Of a DNA stretch of 64,000 bases, positions 53,021 to 62,193 are shown piece after piece. Location of the stretch: assembly GCA_035995725.1 (NCBI GenBank), contig DASYKE010000069.1, positions 17,346 to 81,345 of the forward strand, read 5' to 3'. Numbering within the stretch: the first letter of the stretch is position 1; the number at the start of each line of letters is the position of its first letter. The translations under genes were made by a program, and so were the position numbers. Origin of the DNA: JAQGLW01 sp035995725. GTDB lineage: Bacteria; Pseudomonadota; Gammaproteobacteria; Burkholderiales; Burkholderiaceae_D. The notes beneath the pieces are model-generated. The model was given only the letters and a program-made list of their open reading frames with translations, did no database searches and was not told the origin of the DNA.

Positions 53021-53917
53021 TTACGGCTTGATGAATTTGAGGACGAACTCGTCTTTGGGCTGTGGCGGCTCGGGCGTGTTTTTGTCGCGCGGGTCGGACG
53101 GGTTGCGCAGGAAGTTGCCTTCGTCAATCAATCTGAACCCGGCCGACTCGACTTCCTTCTTCAGGAAGGCTTCTTCGATACGATGCAGGGTCCCCGATTC
53201 GGAGATGCCGGTGCCAGGCCGGCCGGAGTGGTCTGCGATAACATAAATACCTCCGGGTACAAGCGCTGCAAACACCGCCTTGTTCATTTGCGCCCGATCC
53301 ACACCCATGTGACCGAGGTCATGATAGTTGAACATTAATGTGACGAGGTCAAGTCCGTTCGATGCAACTGTTGCAGGGACCGGATCCTCAAATTTCCGCA
53401 CGACTGGAATGATGTTGCCGGCCGCCGGATTTTTGGCCCGTTCAGCCAAGACTACCGATGACGGTGGAGGCCCCGCCGGACGCGGCGCTGCTGCCGGAGA
53501 GGATGCAGCAGCGGGCGACGCAGTTCCCCCTTCAGTTGCCGCCGGGGGCGGAACATTTTGATTGCGCGGCGCACTTTGTCCGTACACACGTCCAGTGGGA
53601 CCAACCGCGCGCGCAATGAGTTCGGTCGTATAGCCGCCGCCGGCACTCAAATCCAGCGCAACCATACCGGGCCGCACACCGATGAACGCCAGCATTTGGT
53701 CAGGCTTGCGGCGGATATCGTTGGTGCGGTCGGCTGCACGGCGATCCGGACTGGCCAGAATATCGGCAATGCGTTCGTTTGAAAGCTTGTCGGGGCTGGC
53801 TGCAGGCGTTGTCGCGCTCATATTTGAGCAGGCGCCGGACATCAGCATAACTGCGGCAAGTATTGCCGTCGAACAATGCGGCTTCAATGCAGCGTAAATC
53901 CCGGTGGTCTGTTTCAT
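53021..53917 (-). CDS. Predicted lipoprotein with class I SAM-methyltransferase domain
   Basis: 298-residue protein. A signal peptide ends in an MSGAC lipobox, then a methyltransferase fold follows: motif I MVALDLSAGGGYTTELIARA (about 85-104), and later the DLVTLMFNYHDLGHMG and PGGIYVIADHSG blocks. An Ala/Pro-rich insertion (about 117-152) lies between the second strand and the next helix. Exported methyltransferase-like proteins of this kind are widespread but their function is unknown; SAM would not normally be available outside the cytoplasm. The fold is a confident family match, the activity is not. Confidence 0.8.
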   Translation of the reverse strand: MKQTTGIYAALKPHCSTAILAAVMLMSGACSNMSATTPAASPDKLSNERIADILASPDRRAADRTNDIRRKPDQMLAFIGVRPGMVALDLSAGGGYTTELIARAVGPTGRVYGQSAPRNQNVPPPAATEGGTASPAAASSPAAAPRPAGPPPSSVVLAERAKNPAAGNIIPVVRKFEDPVPATVASNGLDLVTLMFNYHDLGHMGVDRAQMNKAVFAALVPGGIYVIADHSGRPGTGISESGTLHRIEEAFLKKEVESAGFRLIDEGNFLRNPSDPRDKNTPEPPQPKDEFVLKFIKP

Positions 53918-54034
53918 GGTGGCTCCTCCATTGAATATTAGTCAAATGTACAGTACATCCGGGGAGTTTGCCGATAAGTGCATTAGCCGCCGGCGGCACG
54001 GGGTTGTCGCGCCCCGCAGCATGTTTTTTGATGC

Positions 54035-55015
54035 TTATTTGTAGCCGGCCACCGTGTCAAGAATCTTGGCGACGCGTATTTTTGCATCGCTCGTCGCGGC
54101 TGCGTCGTAGCCTACATGCGGGTTCAGCTCGACGCAGGCATCCTTGTAGCTGAACGGCTGTTTTGTTTCGGCGTTAATGAGTACGCCGCCGGATTCCTCG
54201 CGAATTGCGCAGCGGCGCACGGTCTGCGCATCTTTCGATACTGCAGGCGGGACAGCGCCAAGCGGATTGTCGAATGAATGCGGCGCATTCGGATATTCGA
54301 TCAAATCGATATTGCGTCCTGCCGCCTTCAGGCGGGCCGCATAAGTCTTGCACGCGGCGACAGGATTGTAGTCATCCATTGCCCCGCCGAATACCCTGAT
54401 GGGTTTGTCCGCAACGACGGTATCGTCCATATACGTTGTCGAGCAATCAGGATAGAACGGAATATACGCAGCGAACTCGATGCGGGACTTGTTCCACATC
54501 TGGTGAAATCGTTTCAGGCTGGCGTAGAGCGCGGCCTGGCCGCCCCGCGAAAAACCCATCAACACGATTTTCGAGGTATCCACCCGCGGATGCTTCGCGA
54601 GGATTTCAAGAGAGCGATAAATGTCGATGATGAAGTTGAGCCGACCGAGCTTGGACTGGTCAGGGCCGACCGTTGAAAGACCGCGGCCGCTAAAGCCATC
54701 GATGATGAAAGTGGAGATTCCCATCTCGGCGAATTCCTTGCTCCAGGCATCGACATTGCCGCCGACGCCGCTCGATCCGTGCATCAGCACCACGACGGGC
54801 AAACGCCCCGAACCCTGCGCTATGCGAAATTCTCCCGCAATCTGTGCCGGCTTGCCATCCGTTGCACCTTTGAGGAATTGCTGATCCGTCAGCGTCAGCG
54901 TGGGGATCGGATGGATTTCGATTCTCGGTGCGATCTGTTTCGAGGCTTTTTCCTGAGCGTTTGCAGTGCCTGCCATCAGGAGCGCCACGACGCAAATCAT
55001 GAACTGTTTGAGCAT
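54035..55015 (-). CDS. Secreted dienelactone hydrolase/prolyl oligopeptidase-like protein
   Basis: 326-residue exported alpha/beta hydrolase. The signal peptide (MICVVALLMAGTANA) is followed by an oxyanion segment LMHGSSGVGG, the nucleophile elbow MGFSRGGQAALYAS, an Asp in FGGAMDDYNP and the catalytic His in PNAPHSFDNPLG. Length and motifs fit the DLH family. It likely hydrolyses esters or lactones in the periplasm. Neighbours do not fix its substrate. Confidence 0.87.
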   Translation of the reverse strand: MLKQFMICVVALLMAGTANAQEKASKQIAPRIEIHPIPTLTLTDQQFLKGATDGKPAQIAGEFRIAQGSGRLPVVVLMHGSSGVGGNVDAWSKEFAEMGISTFIIDGFSGRGLSTVGPDQSKLGRLNFIIDIYRSLEILAKHPRVDTSKIVLMGFSRGGQAALYASLKRFHQMWNKSRIEFAAYIPFYPDCSTTYMDDTVVADKPIRVFGGAMDDYNPVAACKTYAARLKAAGRNIDLIEYPNAPHSFDNPLGAVPPAVSKDAQTVRRCAIREESGGVLINAETKQPFSYKDACVELNPHVGYDAAATSDAKIRVAKILDTVAGYK

Positions 55016-55280
55016 TTTGTTTCTCCGTTTGATTTATTTTTATACGACGATCGGTCTTTGACAGCCTTCCGGAAACGGTCAAACTCTGCCGGTCAAGCCG
55101 GCTTTATGATTGTTTCGATTGGACAGCCGCAAAAAACGGGCACGCGGCGATTACGCTAGGGAAGGTGTTGTAGAGAATACACCAACGCGCAGGGAATGGC
55201 ATAGCATGTGTGAATAAGTAAGCGCTTCCTTTGAGTTCATTCTGTTGAAGAACTCCGCAATCACGAGCAAGGTGTCGTCA

Positions 55281-56147
55281 TCATGCACGTGTCAGCATAA
55301 CCACTCCCAGCAACATCAAGGCTATACCGACCATGCGCGAGCGGCTGTTTTTCTCCTGTAGTATTCGCGCACCGATAAATGCGCCGATCAACATCGATAG
55401 TTCTCGCACCGGTGCAACATAACTGAGCGGCGCACTGGTCAATGCAAACAGGACCAAGGTATAAGCCAGCGGCGACAGCACGCCTACTGCGATGATGTGG
55501 CGGCGGTTCGTTTGCCATTGCTCCCGCAGCGCCTGCGGGTCGCGCAAGCCTGTCGGAGCAAGCAGCATGGCACGTAGCGCAAGCCCGAGCGTATAGAAGA
55601 CGACCGGCGACATGCCCAGTGCCTTTATGGCCCAGCCGTCCACCACTGTGTACGCGGCAATGAACAAGCCGGTCAGTACACCCCACATCAATCCATAGAA
55701 AATTCTCTTGTCTGTTCCGGAAAATATGCGTGTTGCTCCGGCGATCACGAATATACCGACAAGGATCGATACGATGCCGATCCAGCCGAGCCGGCTCGGC
55801 ATTTCGCCCAGAACCAGAATCGCGCCGAACACCGACAACAAAGGCCCGGTGCCGCGTGCCATCGGGTAAACAATCGAAAAATCGCTCGTCTGGTAGCCCC
55901 GCTGCAGTACCAGGGAATATCCCACATGTAAAACGGAAGTGGCGGCAACGGCCAGCCACATGTTTATGCTCAGCGGCTGCGGGTCGAGGGAAAAAACGAT
56001 GAGGGCAAAGGGAGCTGCGAACAAGAGACTTACGAGTCCATAAAGCCACACAAAAGGTGCGCCTCCGGAGGCTTTTTTGGCGGACAGGTTCCATATTGCG
56101 TGAAGCAGCGCGCCGGCAAGTACGAGGACAAGGGCTTCAATATTCAT
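55281..56147 (-). CDS. EamA/DMT superfamily transporter
   Basis: 288-residue inner-membrane protein with about ten hydrophobic helices arranged as two EamA repeats, with the internal YPMARGTGPLLSVFGAILVLGE and the second-half APVRELSMLIGAFIGARIL signatures. The family exports or imports metabolites such as amino acids and nucleotide sugars. I use the ATG at 56147; a TTG one codon earlier lies in the same frame. Substrate unknown. Confidence 0.88.
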   Translation of the reverse strand: MNIEALVLVLAGALLHAIWNLSAKKASGGAPFVWLYGLVSLLFAAPFALIVFSLDPQPLSINMWLAVAATSVLHVGYSLVLQRGYQTSDFSIVYPMARGTGPLLSVFGAILVLGEMPSRLGWIGIVSILVGIFVIAGATRIFSGTDKRIFYGLMWGVLTGLFIAAYTVVDGWAIKALGMSPVVFYTLGLALRAMLLAPTGLRDPQALREQWQTNRRHIIAVGVLSPLAYTLVLFALTSAPLSYVAPVRELSMLIGAFIGARILQEKNSRSRMVGIALMLLGVVMLTRA

Positions 56148-56253
56148 CAATTGACCGGTGGCTCGTGCCGTGTATCCCTATTGAAGGATAAGTGAGCGGC
56201 AAACCGGATCCGGCACTTTAAATTTTTCTCGTGGTTGCTCCTGCGGTAAAAAG

Positions 56254-56946
56254 CTAGTCGCCGGTAGGAGATATCTGGAACGTGTGAACCTGCTTCAAAT
56301 TTAGCAAATAAGTCGCCAGGGTCGATGTGTTGTTCACATCCGCGGTTTGAAGAACCATCCGGTATTCGAAATAGGATCCGTCATCAGTGATGCGGTAGCT
56401 CATGTTCGCGACATTAAAGCCATGGTTAGCCATGATTTCCCTTAGCTGGTCCTCCGGCATCACATCGTTTCTGCCGAAGCGAACGTAATGATGGACATAC
56501 GAATGGGACGGCATCCTTGCCTCGATTCGCCGGAACAAGGACAAGATGCCGATCGTCAACACTGTGGCTAGAATAGCAGGAAAATAGAATCCGACGCCGA
56601 TCAGGATGCCGATTGCTGCGGTAATCCAGATCGATGCGGCAGTAGTCAGGCCGCGAACGCTGAGGCCTTCCTTGAAAATGACGCCGGCGCCAAGAAAGCC
56701 GATGCCGGTCATGATGCCTTGCGCCATCCGGGTCGGGTCTGTCGTAATGGTGTCGAGCGCCGCGCCGGGCAGCCATTTCCATTGGTAAAGCATTACTACC
56801 ATCAGCAGGCTGGATGCGACGCATACGAGTGTGTGGGTTCTAAAGCCGGCCGGGCGTCCGTGATAACTCCGTTCGAGGCCGATGACACCGCCGGCAAATA
56901 ACGCCCCCACCAGGTGAACAGTGATGGCAACATAATCCGTGTCCAT
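56254..56946 (-). CDS. MgtC/SapB family membrane protein
   Basis: 230-residue protein with several N-terminal helices carrying the MgtC signature (GGVIGLERSYHGRPAGFRTHTLVCVASSL) and MTGIGFLGAGVIFKEG, followed by a C-terminal soluble domain of about 90 residues resembling an ACT-like fold. MgtC-type proteins matter for growth at low magnesium and in some pathogens for intracellular survival. A GGAT site precedes the ATG. No magnesium riboswitch leader is recognisable. Confidence 0.88.
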   Translation of the reverse strand: MDTDYVAITVHLVGALFAGGVIGLERSYHGRPAGFRTHTLVCVASSLLMVVMLYQWKWLPGAALDTITTDPTRMAQGIMTGIGFLGAGVIFKEGLSVRGLTTAASIWITAAIGILIGVGFYFPAILATVLTIGILSLFRRIEARMPSHSYVHHYVRFGRNDVMPEDQLREIMANHGFNVANMSYRITDDGSYFEYRMVLQTADVNNTSTLATYLLNLKQVHTFQISPTGD

Positions 56947-57255
56947 TTAGATCCTTTGTACGCAAAGCCCTGGAGCGATAGTACCGCCAATGGGCCGATA
57001 CATGAAGCATGCCGGCTGCGGCAAGGGGATTGTGCCGCGCAGCGCATCTGTCATGCAGGCTTCCTTACCGACTGTCTACTGATTTGACTCAAGCTCAATT
57101 GGATCAAGACGCGGACAATACTTTTACGCATCAGAAATGTGTGAAAGTGAGGGAATAGCCGCCATGACGCCATGCGGGTCCGAATGCAAGGCCATTTCCA
57201 GCTGGGATTGCCCTGCTATCCGCGTCAACGCAGCGTTGCAACGCCCAAGGTGAAG
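56947..57255. other. Divergent intergenic region between mgtC-like and nfeD-like genes
   Basis: No coding sequence or repeat recognised. A reading frame from 57172 extends the NfeD frame upstream but looks non-coding. Confidence 0.5.
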
Positions 57256-58653
57256 ATGATCAGGTACTTTGTCCTTCGGATCGCTCTCGCGTCAGCTTTG
57301 ACGGCACTGTCTGCCTGGCTGATGGCTGCTCCTGCGCCGGTACTGCTGCTGACGATCGAAGGCGCAATTGGCCCCGCCACCGCCGATTATGCCAATCGCG
57401 GTATTGCGCGTGCGGCAAAGGATGGTGCCCAGCTGGTCGTGCTCAGTATCGACACTCCCGGCGGGCTCGATACCTCGATGCGGTCGATCATTAAAACGAT
57501 TCTGGCTTCGACGATACCGGTCGCCGTATATGTCGCACCCAGTGGTGCACGCGCGGCCAGCGCAGGCACTTATATCCTGTATGCCAGCCACATCGCCGCA
57601 ATGGCGCCGGGTACCAATCTCGGCGCGGCAACGCCGATCCAGATCGGCGGACCGTCCCAGCCAGCGGAACCGAAAAAGCCGGCACAAGAGCAAAAGAAGA
57701 ATGGACAGGATGCGACAAACGATGAAGCGAACCTGCCGGGAGACCCGCACACCTCGCCTGCCAGCCGAAAACAAGTCAATGATGCCGCCGCCTACATACG
57801 GGGGCTTGCGCAAATGCGCGGACGCAATATGGAATGGGGGGAACAGGCAGTGCGGCAGGCAGTGAGCCTGTCAGCCGATGAAGCATTGAAACTGCACGTC
57901 ATCGAATACGTCGCCCCAGACCTCGCCAATCTGCTGAAGCAGCTGGACGGCAAAAAGGTGAACGTGCAGGGGCAGGCAAGACTGCTCCGGACTGCCGACG
58001 CCCCGATAGTGGACTACCAGCCGGACTGGCGCGTAAAGCTGCTTGCCGTCATCACGGATCCCAGCATCGCACTGCTCCTGCTGGCGATCGGGATCTATGG
58101 CCTGCTGTTCGAATTCATGAGTCCGGGCATGGTCCTGCCGGGAGTGCTCGGCGGCATCTGCCTGCTGCTCGCGTTATATGCGTTGCAACTTTTACCGGTA
58201 AATTACGCAGGTCTCGCGCTCATTGTGCTCGGCATCGCCTTTATGGTGGCCGAAGCATTCCTGCCAAGTTTCGGCGTGATCGGTTTTGGCGGCGTAGCCG
58301 CCTTCGTGATAGGTGCCGTGATCCTGATCGACACTGAAATGCCGGGCTTTGGTATTCCGCCCGGATTGATCGTCGCAGTGGGTGTGCTGAGCGCTCTGCT
58401 GATCGGGGGACTCGCCGGCATCGCATTAAGAACGCGCCGGCGCACCGCAGTGACAGGAGAAAATGAACTGATCGGCAGGGTCGCGGAAGTTCTGGACGAT
58501 ACATCGGGCGAAGGTTGGGCACGCATTCATGGCGAGACCTGGCGCGTGGTCAGCAGGACGCCATTGCGGCGCGGACAGAAAGTCCGCGTGCTGGCACGAA
58601 ATGGGCTGGTGCTGGAAGTCGCACCGATCGGCAATAACGAAACAGGAGAATAG
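57256..58653 (+). CDS. nfeD: NfeD-like membrane serine protease (ClpP-class)
   Basis: 465-residue membrane protease. Signal/first helix, then a ClpP-like domain: SIDTPGGLDTSMRSIIKTIL, and PSGARAASAGTYIL with the nucleophile Ser in SAG (about residue 100). A low-complexity Pro/Lys/Gln stretch follows at about 135-165, then the candidate general-base Lys region, four C-terminal helices and an OB-fold NfeD domain (ENELIGRVAEVLDD and the GEGWARIHGETWRVVS region). It precedes a slipin gene by two bases; the pairing with stomatins is the family hallmark. The start is chosen at 57256 with an AAGGTGA site and a hydrophobic N-terminus. Confidence 0.88.
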   Translation: MIRYFVLRIALASALTALSAWLMAAPAPVLLLTIEGAIGPATADYANRGIARAAKDGAQLVVLSIDTPGGLDTSMRSIIKTILASTIPVAVYVAPSGARAASAGTYILYASHIAAMAPGTNLGAATPIQIGGPSQPAEPKKPAQEQKKNGQDATNDEANLPGDPHTSPASRKQVNDAAAYIRGLAQMRGRNMEWGEQAVRQAVSLSADEALKLHVIEYVAPDLANLLKQLDGKKVNVQGQARLLRTADAPIVDYQPDWRVKLLAVITDPSIALLLLAIGIYGLLFEFMSPGMVLPGVLGGICLLLALYALQLLPVNYAGLALIVLGIAFMVAEAFLPSFGVIGFGGVAAFVIGAVILIDTEMPGFGIPPGLIVAVGVLSALLIGGLAGIALRTRRRTAVTGENELIGRVAEVLDDTSGEGWARIHGETWRVVSRTPLRRGQKVRVLARNGLVLEVAPIGNNETGE

Positions 58654-58655
58654 TC

Positions 58656-59426
58656 ATGTTTTTCGGAGTCGGATTCGGCGGAATTGCCATACTGCTTATC
58701 GCGTTGCTCATTGCGTCGATTCGCATCCTGCGGGAGTATGAGCGCGGCGTCGTATTTCAATTGGGACGCTTCTGGAAGGTTAAAGGGCCGGGGCTGGTGA
58801 TCCTCATTCCCGGGATCCAGCAGATGGTGCGCGTCGACTTGCGCACCGTCGTACTGGACGTGCCGACGCAGGACGTGATCTCGCGCGATAATGTGTCGGT
58901 GAAAGTGAGCGCGGTGATTTATTTCCGTGTGGTCGATCCGGAAAAAGCCATTATCCAGGTCGAGAATTTTCATGAGGCCACCAGCCAGCTTGCGCAGACG
59001 ACGCTTCGATCGGTACTCGGCAAGCATGAACTCGACGATATGCTGGCCGAACGGGAGCGGCTTAATCTGGATATCCAGAAAGTGCTCGATGCGCAAACCG
59101 ATGTATGGGGCATCAAGGTGTCGAATGTGGAGATAAAGCACGTCGACCTGGATGAATCAATGATACGCGCGATCGCCCGGCAGGCCGAGGCAGAACGTGA
59201 GCGGCGTGCCAAGGTGATCCATGCCGAGGGCGAATTGCAGGCATCGGAAAAACTGATGCAGGCGGCCCGCGTGCTTGCGCAGCAGCCCGGAGCAATGCAG
59301 TTACGGTATATGCAGACACTGAGCAACATCGCCGGCGACAGGACATCGACCGTCGTGTTTCCGCTGCCGATCGAGCTGCTGACCGGCCTGGCGGAATTAT
59401 CAAGAGAAAAGCCGTCCCGGACTTGA
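58656..59426 (+). CDS. Slipin/stomatin-type SPFH membrane protein
   Basis: 256-residue SPFH/Band 7 protein. One N-terminal membrane segment (IAILLIALLIASIRIL), then YERGVVFQLGRFWKVKGPGLVILIPGIQ, the SPFH core (DVPTQDVISRDNVSVKVSAV) and a C-terminal helical part with Ala/Glu-rich repeats (QAEAERERRAKVIHAEGE). It forms oligomers in membrane microdomains and is the partner and likely substrate of the NfeD protease encoded just upstream. Confidence 0.93.
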   Translation: MFFGVGFGGIAILLIALLIASIRILREYERGVVFQLGRFWKVKGPGLVILIPGIQQMVRVDLRTVVLDVPTQDVISRDNVSVKVSAVIYFRVVDPEKAIIQVENFHEATSQLAQTTLRSVLGKHELDDMLAERERLNLDIQKVLDAQTDVWGIKVSNVEIKHVDLDESMIRAIARQAEAERERRAKVIHAEGELQASEKLMQAARVLAQQPGAMQLRYMQTLSNIAGDRTSTVVFPLPIELLTGLAELSREKPSRT

Positions 59427-59538
59427 ACTGCCTATTTGCTGAAGGGCGCGGTCACCGGCAGGCAGCCAATCATTGATCCGCACTGATTCGCACCGTTAAA
59501 ATGCCAGACAGCAGATACTGACCGCCTGCGCGATCTCG

Positions 59539-59551
59539 AATTTGAAAGCAA
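59539..59551 (+). promoter_or_regulatory. Ada-box match upstream of ada
   Basis: AAT-N6-GCAA (AAT at 59539-59541, GCAA at 59548-59551), the Ada-binding pattern of E. coli ada/aidB promoters, 83 bases before the ada start. A weak -10-like TAAACT is at 59583-59588, so the box would sit just upstream of the -35 region, as in E. coli. It fits positive autoregulation by methylated Ada. Confidence 0.6.
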
Positions 59552-59634
59552 GGCCCGGAGTGCGACGGCCTGCGGCCGTTGATAAACTTCAAGCCTGGAC
59601 ATTTCATCAGACAGATCGTTGAAGGGAACGCATT

Positions 59635-60771
59635 ATGAACGCATCAGTGAAAAATGCACAACTCGCCGCCGCAACGGCAAAGGACCCCCGTTGGGCTTCT
59701 GTCGTCGCGCGTAACCCCGAGGCTGACGGCACGTTTTATTACTCGGTCAAAACCACCGGCGTGTATTGCCGGCCTTCGTGCGCCGCTCGGCTGGCACGGC
59801 CGGAGAACGTCCGTTTCCATACAACCTGCGAGGACGCCGAGAAGGCCGGCTTTCGGCCCTGCAAACGCTGCAAACCGGATCAACCTCCGCTGGCTGAGCA
59901 ATACGCGAGCACAGTCACCGAGGCCTGCCGGATCATCGAGGAATCGGAGAACGTTCCGGGCCTGGAGGAGCTGGCAAAGCGCGTCGGAGTGAGCACGTAC
60001 CATTTTCACCGCGTGTTCAAGCAGATCACCGGATTGACTCCAAGGGAATATGCATCGGCGCACCGTGAGAAACGGGTACGCAATGAACTCGGCCGGCACT
60101 GCATTCCCTCTGCTCGCAGCAATACGCGCAGTGGCACGATCACGGAAGCCATTTTCGATGCCGGCTACAACTCCAACAGCCGTTTCTATGAAAAATCGAA
60201 TGAGGTCCTGGGTATGACGCCTACCAACTATCGCGCCGGCGGCGCCAACACGGAAATTCGTTTCGCCATTGGTGAGTGCTCCCTCGGGTCGATTCTCGTG
60301 GCCCAGAGCGACCGAGGCGTTTGCGCCATCCTGCTGGGCGACGATCCCGGCGAGCTTGCACGCGATCTGCAGGATCGCTTTCCACGCGCAAACCTGATCG
60401 GTGGCGACGGTGAATTCGAGCAGCTGGTTGCCAAGGTGGTCGGCTTTGTCGAGGCGCCGGGTATCGGGCTGGACTTGCCGCTGGATGTACGCGGCACCGC
60501 GTTTCAGCAGCGTGTCTGGCAAGCTCTGCGCGAGATTCCGGCCGGACAAACCGCGAGCTACACCGATGTCGCAAATCGTATCGGCGCTCCGAACTCGGCG
60601 CGGGCCGTGGCTCAAGCATGCGCTGCGAACGCCTTGGCGGTTGCCATTCCGTGCCATCGCGTTGTCCGCAACGACGGCGGCCTGTCAGGCTATCGCTGGA
60701 GTGTCGAACGCAAGCGCGCGCTGCTGGAAAGGGAAACACAGGCATTGCAGGAAAAGAAAGCGCACGCATGA
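59635..60771 (+). CDS. ada: Bifunctional Ada: methyl-DNA-responsive activator and O6-methylguanine-DNA methyltransferase
   Basis: 378-residue DNA-repair sensor. An Ada zinc domain (about 20-90) has all four Cys: Cys45 (the methylphosphotriester acceptor, in VYCRPSC), Cys49, Cys76 and Cys79 (in RPCKRC). An AraC-type HTH follows (about 95-200), then the O6-methylguanine-DNA methyltransferase with the active Cys340 in IPCHRVV. All key residues are intact and aligned with E. coli Ada. It activates its own promoter and the downstream genes when methylated. Its stop overlaps the next start by four bases. Confidence 0.95.
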   Translation: MNASVKNAQLAAATAKDPRWASVVARNPEADGTFYYSVKTTGVYCRPSCAARLARPENVRFHTTCEDAEKAGFRPCKRCKPDQPPLAEQYASTVTEACRIIEESENVPGLEELAKRVGVSTYHFHRVFKQITGLTPREYASAHREKRVRNELGRHCIPSARSNTRSGTITEAIFDAGYNSNSRFYEKSNEVLGMTPTNYRAGGANTEIRFAIGECSLGSILVAQSDRGVCAILLGDDPGELARDLQDRFPRANLIGGDGEFEQLVAKVVGFVEAPGIGLDLPLDVRGTAFQQRVWQALREIPAGQTASYTDVANRIGAPNSARAVAQACAANALAVAIPCHRVVRNDGGLSGYRWSVERKRALLERETQALQEKKAHA

Positions 60772-61517
60772 ATGCATTTATCAAGGAAGCACTGCCGGTC
60801 GCCACGGCGCAAGACGTTGCCGGCCGGGTGAAGGCACTCGATTGGGAACGGGTGTCGAAAGACCTCGACGCGCAGGGATGCGCGATGATCGAAGGCCTTG
60901 TCAGTCCGGAAGAATGCGATGCACTGGCTGCGCTGTATCCGGTGGATGGCATCTTCCGCAGCCGGATCGTGATGGGCCGTCACGGCTTTGGCAGGGGCGA
61001 GTACCAGTATTTCAGTTATCCGCTACCGGATATTATTTCTGCGTTGCGGACGTCGATCTATCCGCAGCTGGTACCGATTGCCAATCGCTGGAATACTGCA
61101 ATGGGCATCGACGTGCGCTACCCGGCAAAGCACGCCGATTTTCTCACGCGTTGCCATGACGCGGGCCAGCTTCGGCCGACGCCGCTGCTGCTGCAATACG
61201 GGACGGGAGATTACAACTGCCTGCATCAAGACCTGTATGGCGAGCACGTATTCCCGATTCAGGTTGCCGTTTTGCTGTCCGAGCCGGGCCGGGATTTCAC
61301 GGGTGGCGAGTTCGTGCTGACCGAACAACGGCCGCGCATGCAGTCACGGCCGGAAGTCGTCCCGCTCATGCAAGGCGATGCCGTCGTGTTCGCGGTCCAC
61401 CATCGGCCGGTGCAGGGCACGCGCGGGGTGTATCGGGTCAACCTGCGTCACGGCGTGAGCCGTCTCCGTTCGGGCCATCGTCACACGGTTGGCATCATTT
61501 TCCATGACGCGACGTGA
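60768..61517 (+). CDS. 2OG-Fe(II) oxygenase of the alkylation-repair operon
   Basis: 249-residue dioxygenase-like protein. The Fe(II) HxD motif is seen as HQDLYGEHVFP (His153, Asp155). GGEFVLTEQRPRMQSRP and the VNLRHGVSRLRSGHR block (likely distal His228 and the 2-oxoglutarate Arg) complete the double-stranded beta-helix. It is not AlkB, which is encoded next, and is much closer to prolyl-hydroxylase-like 2OG oxygenases that often sit with ada/alkB. A second demethylase or a protein hydroxylase role are both possible. ATGA overlap with ada indicates coexpression. Confidence 0.85.
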   Translation: MNAFIKEALPVATAQDVAGRVKALDWERVSKDLDAQGCAMIEGLVSPEECDALAALYPVDGIFRSRIVMGRHGFGRGEYQYFSYPLPDIISALRTSIYPQLVPIANRWNTAMGIDVRYPAKHADFLTRCHDAGQLRPTPLLLQYGTGDYNCLHQDLYGEHVFPIQVAVLLSEPGRDFTGGEFVLTEQRPRMQSRPEVVPLMQGDAVVFAVHHRPVQGTRGVYRVNLRHGVSRLRSGHRHTVGIIFHDAT

Positions 61518-61538
61518 GAACGAATATGAGAACGAATA
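61515..61538. repeat. 12-base tandem duplication at the oxygenase-alkB junction
   Basis: TGAGAACGAATA occurs twice in tandem (61515-61526 and 61527-61538), starting at the stop codon of the oxygenase gene and ending just before the alkB ATG. The second GAGAA gives alkB its only ribosome-binding-like site, suggesting the duplication set the alkB spacing. Confidence 0.95.
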
Positions 61539-61539
61539 A

Positions 61540-62193
61540 ATGACATTGAATCTGTTCGCAGACCCGGAGCAAGGCCGGACGTGGCGTGAAGAGCTGTGCC
61601 CGGGCGCGGTGGTACTGCGCCGCTTCGCGGCGCCGGACGAAATGGACATCTTCGCGGCGCTGCACGGCATTACTGTCAAAGCGCCGTTTCGCCACATGGT
61701 CACGCCGGGCGGCTTCCTCATGTCCGTGGCGATGACGAACTGCGGTTCCTATGGCTGGGTAACGGATCGCACCGGCTACCGCTACGACGCGGCAGATCCG
61801 GAAAGCGGCAAGCCCTGGCCCCGCATGCCAGGCGTGTTCCTGCAACTGGCACAGGACGCTGCGGCGAGCGCCGGCTTTAGGGGTTTCGAGCCGGATGCAT
61901 GCCTGATCAACCGCTACAATCCGGGCGCACGGCTCTCGTTGCACCAGGACAAGAACGAGCGCGACCTTGGCGCGCCTATCGTCTCGGTTTCGCTCGGCAT
62001 TCCGGCTGTCTTTCTGTTCGGCGGCTCACAGCGACAGGACAAGCCGATGCGCGTGCAACTGATGCATGGCGATGTAGTGGTGTGGGGCGGGCCGGCAAGG
62101 CTGCGCTATCACGGCGTTATGCCCCTCAAAGAGGGGTATCACGCCCTGGCAGGCGAGCATCGAATCAATCTGACATTCCGTAAAGCGGCGTGA
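61540..62193 (+). CDS. alkB: DNA oxidative demethylase AlkB
   Basis: 217-residue 2OG-Fe(II) dioxygenase that repairs 1-methyladenine and 3-methylcytosine. The iron ligands are His135 and Asp137 (LHQDKNE) and His191 (RLRYHGV); Arg208 and Arg214 bind 2-oxoglutarate. These align with E. coli AlkB residues at a constant offset of four. It is the last gene of the ada-oxygenase-alkB operon and should be induced by methylating agents through Ada. Confidence 0.95.
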   Translation: MTLNLFADPEQGRTWREELCPGAVVLRRFAAPDEMDIFAALHGITVKAPFRHMVTPGGFLMSVAMTNCGSYGWVTDRTGYRYDAADPESGKPWPRMPGVFLQLAQDAAASAGFRGFEPDACLINRYNPGARLSLHQDKNERDLGAPIVSVSLGIPAVFLFGGSQRQDKPMRVQLMHGDVVVWGGPARLRYHGVMPLKEGYHALAGEHRINLTFRKAA

